From: Mycobacterium sp. 852014-50255_SCH5639931
GTDB lineage: Bacteria; Actinomycetota; Actinomycetes; Mycobacteriales; Mycobacteriaceae
Length of the DNA stretch: 64,000 nucleotides
Direction: 5' to 3'
Assembly: GCF_001665605.1 (NCBI RefSeq)
Contig: NZ_LZSV01000023.1
Coordinates: 1-64,000, forward strand
The notes under the pieces were generated by a model. The model saw only the letters and a list, made by a program, of their open reading frames with translations, made no database searches and was not told the DNA's origin. Shown here piece by piece: positions 44,536 through 53,630 of this stretch; positions within the stretch are counted from its first letter, which is position 1; each line of letters opens with the position of its first letter. The position numbers and the translations under genes are program-made.

Positions 44536-45992
44536 ACGCCGAACAGCTGCCGCCCGAGCTGCAGCGGGTGCACATGGTGGGCATCGGCGGCGCCGGCATG
44601 TCGGGCATCGCCCGCATCCTGCTGGACCGCGGCGCGCTGGTATCCGGGTCGGACGCCAAGGAGTCGCGCGGCGTGCACGCGTTGCGGGCCCGGGGCGCGT
44701 CGATCCGCATCGGCCACGACGCGTCGTCGCTCGACCTGTTGCCAGGCGGCCCGACCGCGGTCATCACCACCCACGCCGCCATCCCGAAGACCAACCCCGA
44801 GCTCGTCGAAGCCCGGCGGCGCGGCATCCCGGTGATCCTGCGGCCGGCGGTGCTGGCCCGGCTGATGGACGGGCGCACGACGCTGATGGTCACCGGCACG
44901 CATGGCAAGACCACGACGACGTCCATGTTGATCGTGGCGCTGCAGCACTGCGGACGTGATCCGTCGTTCGCGGTCGGCGGCGAGATGGGGGAGGCCGGAA
45001 CCAACGCCCATCACGGCAGCGGCGACTGCTTCGTGGCCGAGGCCGACGAAAGCGACGGCTCGCTGCTCGAGTACACGCCCAACGTCGCGGTGGTCACCAA
45101 CATCGAGGCCGATCACCTGGACTTCTACGGCAGCCCCGACGCCTACGTCGGGGTGTTCGACGCCTTCGTGGAGCGGCTCGCCCCGGGGGGAGCGCTGGTG
45201 GTGTGCGTCGACGACCCGGGCGCTGCCGCGCTGGCGGGGCGCAGCGCCGAGCTGGGAATCCGGGTGCTGCGCTACGGATCCGCGCCGGAAAAGGACCACG
45301 CCGCCACCCTGTTGTCCTGGGAGCAGCAGGGCACCGAGGCGGTCGCGCACGTCCAGTTGGCGGGCGAAAAGTATCCCCGGGTGATGCGGCTTTCGGTGCC
45401 CGGACGGCACATGGCGCTCAACGCGCTCGGCGCGCTGCTGGCGGCGATCGAGATCGGCGCCCCGGTCGACGCGGTGCTCGACGGGCTGGCCGGATTCGAG
45501 GGGGTGCGCCGCCGGTTCGAACTCGTGGGCAACGCCGGGTCGGTGCGCGTCTTCGACGACTACGCCCACCATCCCACCGAGATCAGCGCCACGCTGGCGG
45601 CGGTCCGCACGGTCCTCGAGCAGAGCGGCGGCGGTCGCAGCCTGGTGGTGTTTCAGCCCCATTTGTATTCGCGCACAAAGGAATTCGCTGCGGAGTTCGG
45701 TCACGCACTCGATGCGGCCGACGAGGTGTTCGTCCTCGACGTCTACGGCGCGCGCGAGCAACCGCTCACCGGTGTCAGCGGCGCCAGCGTCGCCGAGCAC
45801 GTCAGCGCGCCGGTGCGCTACCTGCCCAACTTCTCCGCCGTCGCCGAGCAGGTGGCCGCGGAGGCCGGCCCCGGCGACGTCATCGTCACCATGGGCGCGG
45901 GCGATGTGACCTTGCTCGGGCCGGAGATCGTGACCGCGCTGCGGGACAGGGACAACCGCAGCGCGCCCGGCCGGCCGGGGGTGTTGCGATGA
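44532..45992 (+). CDS. murC: UDP-MurNAc:L-alanine ligase
   Basis: The 486-residue ligase commits UDP-MurNAc to peptide stem synthesis. It shows the N-terminal dinucleotide-like loop [19 protein letters not shown], the ATP loop [24 protein letters not shown] and [10 protein letters not shown]. The GTG at 44532 overlaps murG as GTGA, and the stop overlaps ftsQ as ATGA. No deviation from the family is visible. Confidence 0.97.
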   Translation: MNAEQLPPELQRVHMVGIGGAGMSGIARILLDRGALVSGSDAKESRGVHALRARGASIRIGHDASSLDLLPGGPTAVITTHAAIPKTNPELVEARRRGIPVILRPAVLARLMDGRTTLMVTGTHGKTTTTSMLIVALQHCGRDPSFAVGGEMGEAGTNAHHGSGDCFVAEADESDGSLLEYTPNVAVVTNIEADHLDFYGSPDAYVGVFDAFVERLAPGGALVVCVDDPGAAALAGRSAELGIRVLRYGSAPEKDHAATLLSWEQQGTEAVAHVQLAGEKYPRVMRLSVPGRHMALNALGALLAAIEIGAPVDAVLDGLAGFEGVRRRFELVGNAGSVRVFDDYAHHPTEISATLAAVRTVLEQSGGGRSLVVFQPHLYSRTKEFAAEFGHALDAADEVFVLDVYGAREQPLTGVSGASVAEHVSAPVRYLPNFSAVAEQVAAEAGPGDVIVTMGAGDVTLLGPEIVTALRDRDNRSAPGRPGVLR

Positions 45993-46930
45993 CCCAGCCG
46001 AACGACGCCGAGGACACGGGCAATCTGCACGTGGGCGAGCCCGCCGGCGACGAGGTCACCGAGCCGCTGTTCGTCGGGGGACCCGGAGCCGAAACCCCGG
46101 TCACCCCGGACGAATTCGAGGGACCACGCCGGCGGGCCCGCCGCGAACGAGCCGAACGCCGCGCCGCGCAGGAGCGCGCCACCGCCATCGAGGAGGCCCG
46201 CCGCGAGGCCAAGCGCCGGGTTAGTGGACGCACGGTCGACGAGCCCAAACCCGTCGCGCGGGGCGTGGTCCGTGGCCTGAAGATGCTGTTGGTGACGGTG
46301 TTGCTGGTCGTCCTGGGGATCGGGCTCGCGCTGATCCTCTACTTCACGCCCGCGATGTCGGCCCGCAACATCGTCGTGGTCGGCACCGGGGTGGTGACCC
46401 GGGAAGAGGTGCTGGACGCGGCGCGGGTGCGGCCGGGGACGCCGCTACTGCAGATCAACACCAACCAGGTCGCCGACCGGGTGGCGGCGATCCGGCGGGT
46501 GGCCAGCGCGCGGGTGCAGCGGCAGTATCCGTCGGCGCTGCGTATCACCATCGTCGAGCGAGTTCCGGTGGCGGTGAAGGACTTTCCGGACGGTCCGCAC
46601 CTCTTCGACCGTGACGGCGTCGATTTCGCGACCGGGCCGCCGCCGCCGGCGCTGCCGTATCTCGACGTCGCCGACCCCGGCCCGAACGACCCGGCGACCA
46701 AGGCCGCGTTGCAGGTGCTGACCGCGCTGCGGCCCGAAGTCGCGGGTCAGGTGGGCCGGGTCGCGGCCCCCTCGGTGGCCTCGATCACGCTCACGCTGGG
46801 CGACGGTCGCGTCGTCATCTGGGGGACGACCGATCGCACCGACGAGAAGGCCGAGAAGCTGGCCGCGCTGCTGACCCAGCCCGGACGGACCTACGACGTC
46901 TCGAGCCCCGACCTCCCCACGGTGAAGTAG
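45989..46930 (+). CDS. ftsQ: Cell division protein FtsQ
   Basis: The 313-residue bitopic protein has a long charged cytoplasmic region (about 95 residues, [18 protein letters not shown]), one helix ([24 protein letters not shown]), then a POTRA domain ([20 protein letters not shown] through [10 protein letters not shown]) and an FtsQ domain. It recruits and regulates the FtsL-like/FtsB partners in the divisome. The ATG at 45989 overlaps murC. Transcription probably continues to ftsZ, but ftsZ also has its own upstream region. Confidence 0.94.
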   Translation: MTQPNDAEDTGNLHVGEPAGDEVTEPLFVGGPGAETPVTPDEFEGPRRRARRERAERRAAQERATAIEEARREAKRRVSGRTVDEPKPVARGVVRGLKMLLVTVLLVVLGIGLALILYFTPAMSARNIVVVGTGVVTREEVLDAARVRPGTPLLQINTNQVADRVAAIRRVASARVQRQYPSALRITIVERVPVAVKDFPDGPHLFDRDGVDFATGPPPPALPYLDVADPGPNDPATKAALQVLTALRPEVAGQVGRVAAPSVASITLTLGDGRVVIWGTTDRTDEKAEKLAALLTQPGRTYDVSSPDLPTVK

Positions 46931-47039
46931 CGGCGCCCCGTGTGACCGCCGTAACAGAAAAAATTTGCGGGCGGCGCGTCGGCGCGCCTGCGGGGTTAGG
47001 GCGCGCCATACCCATACCGTTCTGGTTGCGCGGAACTAC

Positions 47040-47072
47040 TTGACATAACTCTAACTCTATGGTTGAGGTTGA
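47040..47072 (+). promoter_or_regulatory. Candidate ftsZ promoter with tandem hexamers
   Basis: TTGACA (47040-47045) and TATGGT (47058-47063) flank two direct AACTCT copies (47047-47058); GGTTGA is then repeated (47061-47072). The 12-bp gap between the hexamers is too short for a standard sigma-A promoter, so only one of them may be used. The ftsZ start is about 80 bp downstream. The local AT content is clearly above the surroundings. Confidence 0.5.
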
Positions 47073-47150
47073 GGGTTTGCCAGGGAGGATCGCGGACGCT
47101 CGGGAAGGAAACCCGTCGCGCAGAACTGAGCCCACCAGGGAGGAAAACGA

Positions 47151-48305
47151 ATGATGACCCCCCCGCATAACTACCTGGCCGTCATCAAGGTCGTGGGTAT
47201 CGGTGGCGGCGGCGTCAACGCCGTGAACCGAATGATCGAACAAGGTCTTAAGGGCGTGGAGTTCATCGCGATCAACACCGACGCGCAGGCGCTGTTGATG
47301 AGCGATGCCGACGTCAAGCTCGACGTCGGCCGCGACTCCACCCGCGGGCTGGGCGCCGGCGCGGACCCGGAGGTCGGCCGCAAGGCCGCCGAGGACGCCA
47401 AGGACGAGATCGAGGAGCTGCTGCGCGGAGCGGACATGGTGTTCGTCACCGCCGGCGAGGGCGGCGGGACGGGCACGGGCGGCGCGCCGGTCGTGGCCAG
47501 TATCGCGCGAAAGCTGGGCGCGTTGACCGTCGGCGTGGTCACCCGGCCGTTCTCGTTCGAGGGCAAGCGGCGGGGCAACCAGGCCGAGAGTGGCATCTCG
47601 TCGTTGCGTGAGAGCTGCGACACCCTCATCGTGATCCCCAACGACCGGCTGCTGCAGATGGGCGACGCCGCCGTGTCCCTGATGGATGCGTTCCGCAGCG
47701 CCGACGAGGTGCTGCTCAATGGCGTCCAGGGCATCACCGACCTGATCACCACGCCCGGCCTGATCAACGTCGACTTCGCCGACGTCAAGGGCATCATGTC
47801 CGGCGCGGGCACCGCCCTGATGGGCATTGGCTCCGCGCGCGGCGAAGGACGCTCGCTCAAGGCGGCCGAGATCGCGATTAACTCACCGCTGCTGGAAGCG
47901 TCGATGGAGGGCGCCCACGGCGTACTGATGTCGATCGCCGGCGGCAGTGACCTCGGCCTGTTCGAGATCAACGAGGCGGCCTCGCTGGTGCAGGACGCCG
48001 CCCACCAGGACGCCAACATCATCTTCGGCACGGTCATCGACGATTCGCTGGGTGACGAGGTGCGCGTCACCGTCATCGCAGCGGGTTTCGACGCCGCCGG
48101 CGCCGGCCGCAAGCCCGTGGTGGGTGGCACGGCCGCGGAGAAGGGCGGGGCGCATCGGATCGAGTCGGCGAAGGCCGGCAAGCTCACCTCGACCCTGTTC
48201 GAACCCGTCGACGCCGTCAGCGTGCCGGTCCACACCAACGGCGCCACGCTGAATATCGGCGGTGACGACGACGACGTCGACGTGCCGCCGTTCATGCGTC
48301 GCTGA
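47151..48305 (+). CDS. ftsZ: Cell division GTPase FtsZ
   Basis: The 384-residue tubulin homologue forms the Z ring. Visible are [15 protein letters not shown], the nucleotide-binding [12 protein letters not shown] loop, [11 protein letters not shown] with the catalytic T7-loop residues, and the C-terminal peptide [12 protein letters not shown] that contacts FtsW and SepF. The ATG at 47151 (or the following ATG) has GGGAGGAAAA upstream. The 220-bp gap to ftsQ contains its own promoter region. Confidence 0.98.
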   Translation: MMTPPHNYLAVIKVVGIGGGGVNAVNRMIEQGLKGVEFIAINTDAQALLMSDADVKLDVGRDSTRGLGAGADPEVGRKAAEDAKDEIEELLRGADMVFVTAGEGGGTGTGGAPVVASIARKLGALTVGVVTRPFSFEGKRRGNQAESGISSLRESCDTLIVIPNDRLLQMGDAAVSLMDAFRSADEVLLNGVQGITDLITTPGLINVDFADVKGIMSGAGTALMGIGSARGEGRSLKAAEIAINSPLLEASMEGAHGVLMSIAGGSDLGLFEINEAASLVQDAAHQDANIIFGTVIDDSLGDEVRVTVIAAGFDAAGAGRKPVVGGTAAEKGGAHRIESAKAGKLTSTLFEPVDAVSVPVHTNGATLNIGGDDDDVDVPPFMRR

Positions 48306-48406
48306 GGGTCTCGATTTGCTTGCCAGTGCGCGACAAACCGGCCACGAAAATCAGGGGCTGGATGGCGCTGCCCGCCGGCAGGCAGTGCACTCCGGATACT
48401 GAAAAG

Positions 48407-49111
48407 GTGAGCGTGCGCATCCGGCGGGTGACCACCAGCCGCGCGGGCGGTGTCTCGGGGCCACCGTTCGACACCTTCAACCTGGGCGACCACGTCGGCG
48501 ACGATCCGGCGGCGGTGACTGCCAACCGAGATCGGCTGGCGGCAGCCATCGGCCTGGGTTCCCACCGCGTGGTGTGGATGAATCAGGTCCACGGTGATCG
48601 GGTCGAGGTGGTCGACGGGCCCCGGAGCGCCGTCGACGGCACCGACGCGTTGGTGACCAGCACCCCGCGACTGGCGCTGGCCGTGGTGACCGCCGACTGT
48701 GTGCCGGTGCTGTTGGGCGACGCGCGCGCCGGCGTGGCCGCAGCGGTGCATGCGGGCCGCGTCGGCGCCCAGCTCGGGGTGGTGGCCCGCACCGTGGAGG
48801 CGATGTTGGGGCTGGGTGCGCACGTCGAAGACATCTCGGTCCTGCTGGGACCGGCGGTCAGTGGGCGCAACTACGAGGTGCCCGCCGCCATGGCCGACGA
48901 GGTGGAGGCCGCGCTGCCCGGCAGCCGCACCACGACCGCGGTGGGCACCCCCGGACTCGACCTTCGGGCCGGAATCGCTTGCCAGCTAAAGCAGTTGGGT
49001 GTCACGGCCATCGACATCGATCCGCGGTGCACCGTGGCCGACCCGACGTTGTTCAGTCACCGCCGGGACGCCTCAACCGGGCGGCTGGCCTCGCTGGTGT
49101 GGATGGAGTGA
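48407..49111 (+). CDS. Laccase-domain/purine nucleoside phosphorylase family protein (YfiH/YlmD)
   Basis: The 234-residue protein has the DUF152 signatures FNLGDHVGDDP, MNQVHGDRVEVV, TADCVPVLL and VHAGRVGAQLG; the histidines and cysteine bind a metal. Homologues act as purine nucleoside phosphorylase/adenosine deaminase or as a multicopper oxidase-like enzyme, so the activity is not fixed by sequence. The GTG at 48407 follows AAAAG; a longer frame from 48320 is open but poor. Its stop overlaps the next start as GTGA, as in many dcw-adjacent clusters. Confidence 0.9.
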   Translation: MSVRIRRVTTSRAGGVSGPPFDTFNLGDHVGDDPAAVTANRDRLAAAIGLGSHRVVWMNQVHGDRVEVVDGPRSAVDGTDALVTSTPRLALAVVTADCVPVLLGDARAGVAAAVHAGRVGAQLGVVARTVEAMLGLGAHVEDISVLLGPAVSGRNYEVPAAMADEVEAALPGSRTTTAVGTPGLDLRAGIACQLKQLGVTAIDIDPRCTVADPTLFSHRRDASTGRLASLVWME

Positions 49112-49899
49112 CTGCGATGGCGGGTGGGGCCCCGGAGAGTCACAGCGACCGCGAAACGGAATTGACCCACGCATTAGCGGCCGTGCGTTCGCGCCTTGCG
49201 GCGGCCGCGGAAGCGGCGGGTCGCAATGTCGGTGAAATCGAACTTCTGCCGATTACCAAATTCTTTCCAGCAACCGATGTCGTGACTTTGTCGCGATTGG
49301 GTTGCCGGGCCGTCGGCGAATCGCGGGATCAGGAAGCGTCGGCAAAAGTGAGCGAAGTCACCAAACTCTTAGCGGCCTCGTCGCGGGCGGACGTACCGGC
49401 CCTGCGCTGGCACATGGTGGGCCACATTCAGCGAAACAAAGCCCGGTCGGTTGCCCGCTGGGCGCACACCGCCCACTCGGTGGACAGCTCCCACCTCGTC
49501 AGCGCGCTCGACCGGGGCGTGTCGGCGGCCCTGGCCGAGGGCCGCCGCTCCGATCCGATGCGGGTCTACATCCAGGTCAGCCTCGACGGCGACGAGACGC
49601 GGGGCGGCGTCGACATCTCGGCGCCGGGAGCGGTCGACCAATTGTGCGCTCAGACCGAGGACGCGAAGTGCCTGGAACTGGCCGGTCTGATGGCCATTCC
49701 GCCGCTGGGATCGAGTCCCGACGCGGCCTTCGAACGCCTGCGAACCGAGCACCTGCGCATCCTGGAATCCCATCCGAACGCCGTCGGCCTGTCCGCCGGC
49801 ATGTCCGACGATTTCGAAATTGCCGTCAAACACGGATCGACGTGTGTGCGTGTCGGTACCGCGCTATTGGGTCCCCGGCCGCTACCGTCACCGTATTAA
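49108..49899 (+). CDS. YggS-family pyridoxal phosphate homeostasis protein
   Basis: The 263-residue single-domain PLP-binding TIM barrel has the cofactor lysine in [35 protein letters not shown] and [18 protein letters not shown] near the C-terminus. The family controls free PLP levels and amino acid pools. The GTG at 49108 overlaps yfiH. Gene order yfiH-yggS-sepF-yggT-wag31 is the conserved Gram-positive division neighbourhood. Confidence 0.93.
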   Translation: MTAMAGGAPESHSDRETELTHALAAVRSRLAAAAEAAGRNVGEIELLPITKFFPATDVVTLSRLGCRAVGESRDQEASAKVSEVTKLLAASSRADVPALRWHMVGHIQRNKARSVARWAHTAHSVDSSHLVSALDRGVSAALAEGRRSDPMRVYIQVSLDGDETRGGVDISAPGAVDQLCAQTEDAKCLELAGLMAIPPLGSSPDAAFERLRTEHLRILESHPNAVGLSAGMSDDFEIAVKHGSTCVRVGTALLGPRPLPSPY

Positions 49900-49961
49900 G
49901 TCACTGTAGTCACATCTTCATCACTGACACCAAGCATCAGGGGCTAGAAGGGGTCAACGCA

Positions 49962-50603
49962 ATGAGCACACTGCACAAAGTCAAGGCCTATTTCGGTATG
50001 GCCCCGATGGACGACTACGACGACGAGTATTACGACGACCACGCGCCCTCCCGCGGTTTTCCGCGGCCGCGTTTCGACGACGGGTACGGCCGCTACGAGG
50101 GGCGTGACTACGACGACCCGCGCGAGCCCGCCGACTACCCGCCGCCGAGCGGCTACCGCGGCGGCTACGGGGAGGAGCCGCGCTACGGCGCCGTCCACCC
50201 CCGCGAGTTCGAGCGGCCCGAGATGGGCAGGCCGCGCTTCGGATCCTGGTTGCGCAATTCCACCCGCGGCGCGCTGGCGATGGACCCGCGCCGGATGGCG
50301 ATGATGTTCGAAGAGGGCCACCCGCTCTCGAAGATCACCACGCTGCGGCCCAAGGACTACAGCGAGGCCCGCACCATCGGCGAGCGGTTCCGCGACGGCA
50401 CCCCGGTCATCATGGACCTGGTGTCCATGGACAACGCCGACGCGAAGCGGCTGGTCGACTTCGCGGCAGGCTTGGCCTTCGCGTTGCGTGGCTCCTTCGA
50501 CAAGGTGGCGACCAAGGTGTTCTTGCTCTCGCCCGCGGACGTCGATGTGTCCCCCGAGGAGCGTCGCCGGATCGCCGAAACCGGTTTCTACGCTTACCAA
50601 TAA
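49962..50603 (+). CDS. sepF: Cell division protein SepF
   Basis: The 213-residue protein has a short N-terminal membrane-binding helix ([14 protein letters not shown]) and a long acidic, tyrosine-rich linker ([11 protein letters not shown]). The C-terminal SepF core runs from [19 protein letters not shown] through [18 protein letters not shown] to [10 protein letters not shown]. SepF tethers FtsZ to the membrane and is essential in mycobacteria, which lack FtsA. The ATG at 49962 has AGAAGGGG at good distance. The linker is arginine/tyrosine-rich, likely disordered. Confidence 0.96.
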   Translation: MSTLHKVKAYFGMAPMDDYDDEYYDDHAPSRGFPRPRFDDGYGRYEGRDYDDPREPADYPPPSGYRGGYGEEPRYGAVHPREFERPEMGRPRFGSWLRNSTRGALAMDPRRMAMMFEEGHPLSKITTLRPKDYSEARTIGERFRDGTPVIMDLVSMDNADAKRLVDFAAGLAFALRGSFDKVATKVFLLSPADVDVSPEERRRIAETGFYAYQ

Positions 50604-50749
50604 CCCGCGGTTGAGCGGCGCCGGGTTCGGCGCCGCTTCGGTGGCCGGACCGGCTGAGATGTGGCCCGAGGCCCGGAGTCGGTACGCTGGCAGGCGCCGC
50701 GAAAGCCCGCGGCGCTTGACTTCTCATCGGTAAGGTCGGGGCTCTTCAG

Positions 50750-51040
50750 TTGGTGCTGTTCTTTCAGATCCTTGGGTTTGCGCTGTTCATCTTCTGGCTG
50801 CTGCTCATCGCCCGGGTTGTCGTCGAGTTCATTCGCTCGTTCAGCCGTGAGTGGCATCCCACCGGTTTCACGGTGGTGATCCTCGAGATCATCATGTCGA
50901 TCACGGATCCGCCGGTGAAGTTGTTGCGGCGGCTGATCCCACAGCTCACCATCGGGGCGGTCCGTTTCGACCTGTCGATCATGGTGTTGCTGCTGGTCGC
51001 GTTCATCGGCATGCAGCTGGCCTTCGGCGCCGCGGCGTAA
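50750..51040 (+). CDS. YggT family membrane protein
   Basis: The 96-residue protein has two hydrophobic regions (LFFQILGFALFIFWLLLIA and LSIMVLLLVAFIGMQLAFG) with the YggT signature SITDPPVKLLRRLIP between them. Starts at TTG 50750 or GTG 50753 are both close; neither has a strong ribosome site. In this neighbourhood the family is associated with division and osmotic stress in other bacteria; no function is proven in mycobacteria. Confidence 0.88.
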   Translation: MVLFFQILGFALFIFWLLLIARVVVEFIRSFSREWHPTGFTVVILEIIMSITDPPVKLLRRLIPQLTIGAVRFDLSIMVLLLVAFIGMQLAFGAAA

Positions 51041-51300
51041 GCCGATCCGGCCGTCGGCGGGAGCCGCCTTCCAGCCTGGAGACGGTTCGGCCACGTTTTA
51101 GCCTCGGTTTGGTGCCTGCGATTTAAAAATTCTAAGGTTTCGGATTTTATTGCCCTGAGTGTTTGAAATTGGTTCTTATTTATTGGCCTAAACAGCAACC
51201 GTCGCGCCTGGTGTGACAGGATGGACGGCAGTTGCGCGACGGCTACCACTGCGTTCTACACTTTCCAGAACGTTAGACAGGAACTTGAGGGGACGAAACA
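51041..51300 (+). promoter_or_regulatory. AT-rich wag31 promoter/leader with a 9-bp inverted repeat
   Basis: Bases 51120-51190 are strikingly AT-rich for this genome and should hold the wag31 promoter (several TTGAAA/TTATTT-like hexamers, none clearly best). Downstream, CCGTCGCGC (51199-51207) and GCGCGACGG (51234-51242) are perfect inverted copies with a 26-nt loop, placing a stem in the 5' leader 58 nt before the wag31 ATG. Confidence 0.55.
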
Positions 51301-52101
51301 ATGCCGCTTACACCAGCCGACGTCCACAATGTGGCGTTCAGTAAGCCACCGATCGGCAAGCGGGGCTACAACGAAGACGAGGTCGACGCCTTCCTCGATC
51401 TGGTGGAGGCCGAGCTGACGCGGCTCATCGAAGAGAACAGCGATCTGCGTCAGCGGATCGAGGAACTGGACCAGGAGCTTGCTGCCGGCGGTGGCGCCAG
51501 CGCCGCTCCCGCGGCCGCGCCCACCCAGGCGATCCCCGTTCCCGAGCCGGAGCCGGCGCCCAAGGCGGCACCGGTCGCCGCACCCGCCGCTCCCGCGGCG
51601 AGCAACGAGGAACAGGCCATGAAGGCCGCTCGGGTGTTGAGCCTGGCCCAGGACACCGCCGACCGGCTGACCAGCACCGCCAAGGCCGAGTCGGACAAGA
51701 TGCTGGCCGACGCCCGCGCCAACGCGGACCAGATCCTCACCGAGGCCCGCCAGACCGCCGAGACCACGGTCACCGAGGCCCGGCAGCGCGCCGACGCGAT
51801 GCTCTCGGATGCGCAAACCCGCTCCGAGACCCAGCTGCGTCAGGCCCAGGAGAAGGCCGACGCCCTGCAGGCCGACGCCGAACGCAAGCACTCCGAGATC
51901 ATGGGCACGATCAACCAGCAGCGCACCGTCCTGGAAGGCCGCCTCGAGCAGCTGCGCACCTTTGAACGCGAGTACCGGACCCGGCTCAAGACCTACCTGG
52001 AATCGCAGCTGGAAGAGCTCGGCCAGCGCGGATCCGCGGCGCCCGTCGACTCCAGCGCCGAGGCAGGCGGATTCGACCAATTCAATCGGGGTAACAACTA
52101 G
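51301..52101 (+). CDS. wag31: DivIVA-type polar growth protein Wag31
   Basis: The 266-residue coiled-coil protein marks cell poles and directs tip growth. The N-terminal DivIVA domain ([35 protein letters not shown]) binds curved membrane. A proline/alanine linker contains AAPTQAIP, in which Thr75 corresponds to the threonine phosphorylated by PknA/B in M. tuberculosis by my alignment. The rest is coiled coil ([18 protein letters not shown] and onward). The ATG at 51301 has GAGGGGAC 9-16 nt upstream. Confidence 0.96.
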   Translation: MPLTPADVHNVAFSKPPIGKRGYNEDEVDAFLDLVEAELTRLIEENSDLRQRIEELDQELAAGGGASAAPAAAPTQAIPVPEPEPAPKAAPVAAPAAPAASNEEQAMKAARVLSLAQDTADRLTSTAKAESDKMLADARANADQILTEARQTAETTVTEARQRADAMLSDAQTRSETQLRQAQEKADALQADAERKHSEIMGTINQQRTVLEGRLEQLRTFEREYRTRLKTYLESQLEELGQRGSAAPVDSSAEAGGFDQFNRGNN

Positions 52102-52197
52102 CCTCACAGGCGTGCCGGACACTCGCCGAACTGCGCGGTTGGCACACTAGACCTGCACACGAACTGGCTGTCCCGCTCGCCGCTTGGAGGATGACCG

Positions 52198-52524
52198 ATG
52201 CTGATCATTGCGCTGGTACTGGCCCTGGTCGGGCTCGTCGCGTTGGTGTTCGCCGTGGTCACGAGCAACGAGTTGGTGGCCTGGGTATGCATCGGCGCCA
52301 GCGTGCTCGGGGTGGTGCTGTTGATCATCGACGCGCTACAGGAGCGGCAGCGGCGCGACGCGGGTGGAGCGGCCCAGCACGAGGACGAGGTTCAGGCCGA
52401 GGCCGGCGACGAGGCGGTCGACTATCCCGAGGACGCCCCGCACGAACCGGGGGAAGCTGACTCAGAGGCCACCGAAGAGTCGGCGGTGCCGGCCGAGGGC
52501 CGCGGTGACGAGGCCGCCAAGTAG
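52198..52524 (+). CDS. Small membrane protein with acidic tail (Rv2144c-like)
   Basis: The 108-residue protein has two N-terminal helices (IIALVLALVGLVALVFAVV and VAWVCIGASVLGVVLLIID) and a cytoplasmic tail rich in Glu, Asp and Ala. The ATG at 52198 follows CTTGGAGGATG, a strong ribosome site. It lies between wag31 and the accessory region, as its orthologue does in M. tuberculosis. It converges on the phosphoribosyltransferase gene with 3 bp between stops. Function unknown. Confidence 0.85.
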   Translation: MLIIALVLALVGLVALVFAVVTSNELVAWVCIGASVLGVVLLIIDALQERQRRDAGGAAQHEDEVQAEAGDEAVDYPEDAPHEPGEADSEATEESAVPAEGRGDEAAK

Positions 52525-52527
52525 TAC

Positions 52528-53211
52528 TCAGCCGGTGGGCGTGGCGAGCGCCGCGCGCACCTCGTCGTCGCTGACCTGGTGAAAATCGCCGTATACCTGG
52601 CCGACGGCTTCGAACCCGGGCGGCATCGTCACGCACACCACCTCGTCGGCCTCGAGCTCGAGCTCACGGCAGGTCGACGGCGGTCCCACGGGGACCGCGA
52701 CGATTATCGATCGGGGTCCGGCGGCTCGCACCGCTCGGACGGCGGCCAGCATGCTGGCGCCGGTGGCGATCCCGTCGTCGACCAAGATCACCACCTTGTC
52801 GCGCGGGTCGGCCGCCGGGCGCCCGCCCCGGTACGCGTCCTCGCGGCGGGCGAGTTCGGCTGTCTCGCTCTCGATCACCTCGCGCACCTGTTCGTCGGAT
52901 ATGCGCAGGCTGGACACCACGTCGTCGTTCATCACGACGCCGCCTCCGCTGGCCACCGCGCCCATCGCGAGCTCCGACCAGCGCGGCACCCCGAGCTTGC
53001 GTACCAGGAACACATCCAGGGGTGCGTGCAGCGCCGCGGCGACCTCCCAGGCCACCGGGACGCCGCCGCGGGCCAGCCCGAAGACCAGCACGTCATCCCT
53101 GTCGCGATAGGACATCAGCTGTTCGGCCAGCGCGTGACCGGCCTCGCGACGGTCGCCGAACGTGCGCGTCGCAGTGCGCCGGAGGAATCCATTGGGTGTC
53201 ATCGGTCGCAT
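52528..53211 (-). CDS. Phosphoribosyltransferase domain protein
   Basis: The 227-residue protein is of the Rv2143/Rv0571c type. [15 protein letters not shown] and [17 protein letters not shown] precede the PRPP-binding loop [20 protein letters not shown]. It is a predicted type I PRTase of unknown acceptor; in similar proteins the domain is sometimes fused to a hydrolase, which is missing here. The start may be 53211 or the ATG at 53202 (MTPNGFLRR). It follows the STAS gene by 32 bp on the same strand and may belong to that operon. Confidence 0.85.
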   Translation of the reverse strand: MRPMTPNGFLRRTATRTFGDRREAGHALAEQLMSYRDRDDVLVFGLARGGVPVAWEVAAALHAPLDVFLVRKLGVPRWSELAMGAVASGGGVVMNDDVVSSLRISDEQVREVIESETAELARREDAYRGGRPAADPRDKVVILVDDGIATGASMLAAVRAVRAAGPRSIIVAVPVGPPSTCRELELEADEVVCVTMPPGFEAVGQVYGDFHQVSDDEVRAALATPTG

Positions 53212-53243
53212 TCCACCCTACGGGCTTTCGTGGCGGCCGCCGG

Positions 53244-53630
53244 TCAGCGAACCCGGGATTCTCCTGGGGTGTTCTGATCGCGCCGGTCCGGGCTCGCCGT
53301 CCCCACATCGGAGTGGGACGCGGTGACGAGATGCTCGAACGTACCGGTCACGTCCAGGATGCGATCGAGGAATCCCGGTCGGTGGTCCAGGTGCAGACGC
53401 ACGCCCTCCCGACAGCTGCGGCGATGGACCAGGAGCAGGGCGGACAGACCCGCGGAATCGCAGAATGCGAGTCCGGAGAGGTCGAGATGCAGGTCAGCCA
53501 GGGCGGCCTGCCGGGCGAGTAGTTGACCGGCGGCGTCCACCATGGCGTCGACGGTTTCGTAGACCAGGTCGCCGGAGACCTGCACGCAGGCCGATCGCCC
53601 TGTCGCGGCGACACTCAGGAACAGGTTCAT
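53244..53630 (-). CDS. STAS-domain anti-sigma factor antagonist
   Basis: The 128-residue STAS protein has the SpoIIAA/RsbV core: VQVSGDLVYETVDAM, then LDLSGLAFCDSAGLSALL, in which Ser59 of D-S-A-G-L is the expected phosphorylation site. A disordered C-terminal tail of about 20 residues ends it. In partner switching the unphosphorylated STAS protein binds an anti-sigma kinase and frees the sigma factor. The start ATG overlaps the stop of the cobalamin-binding gene, so its amount is tied to that protein and to the upstream phosphatase. No RsbW-like kinase is in the window. Confidence 0.9.
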   Translation of the reverse strand: MNLFLSVAATGRSACVQVSGDLVYETVDAMVDAAGQLLARQAALADLHLDLSGLAFCDSAGLSALLLVHRRSCREGVRLHLDHRPGFLDRILDVTGTFEHLVTASHSDVGTASPDRRDQNTPGESRVR

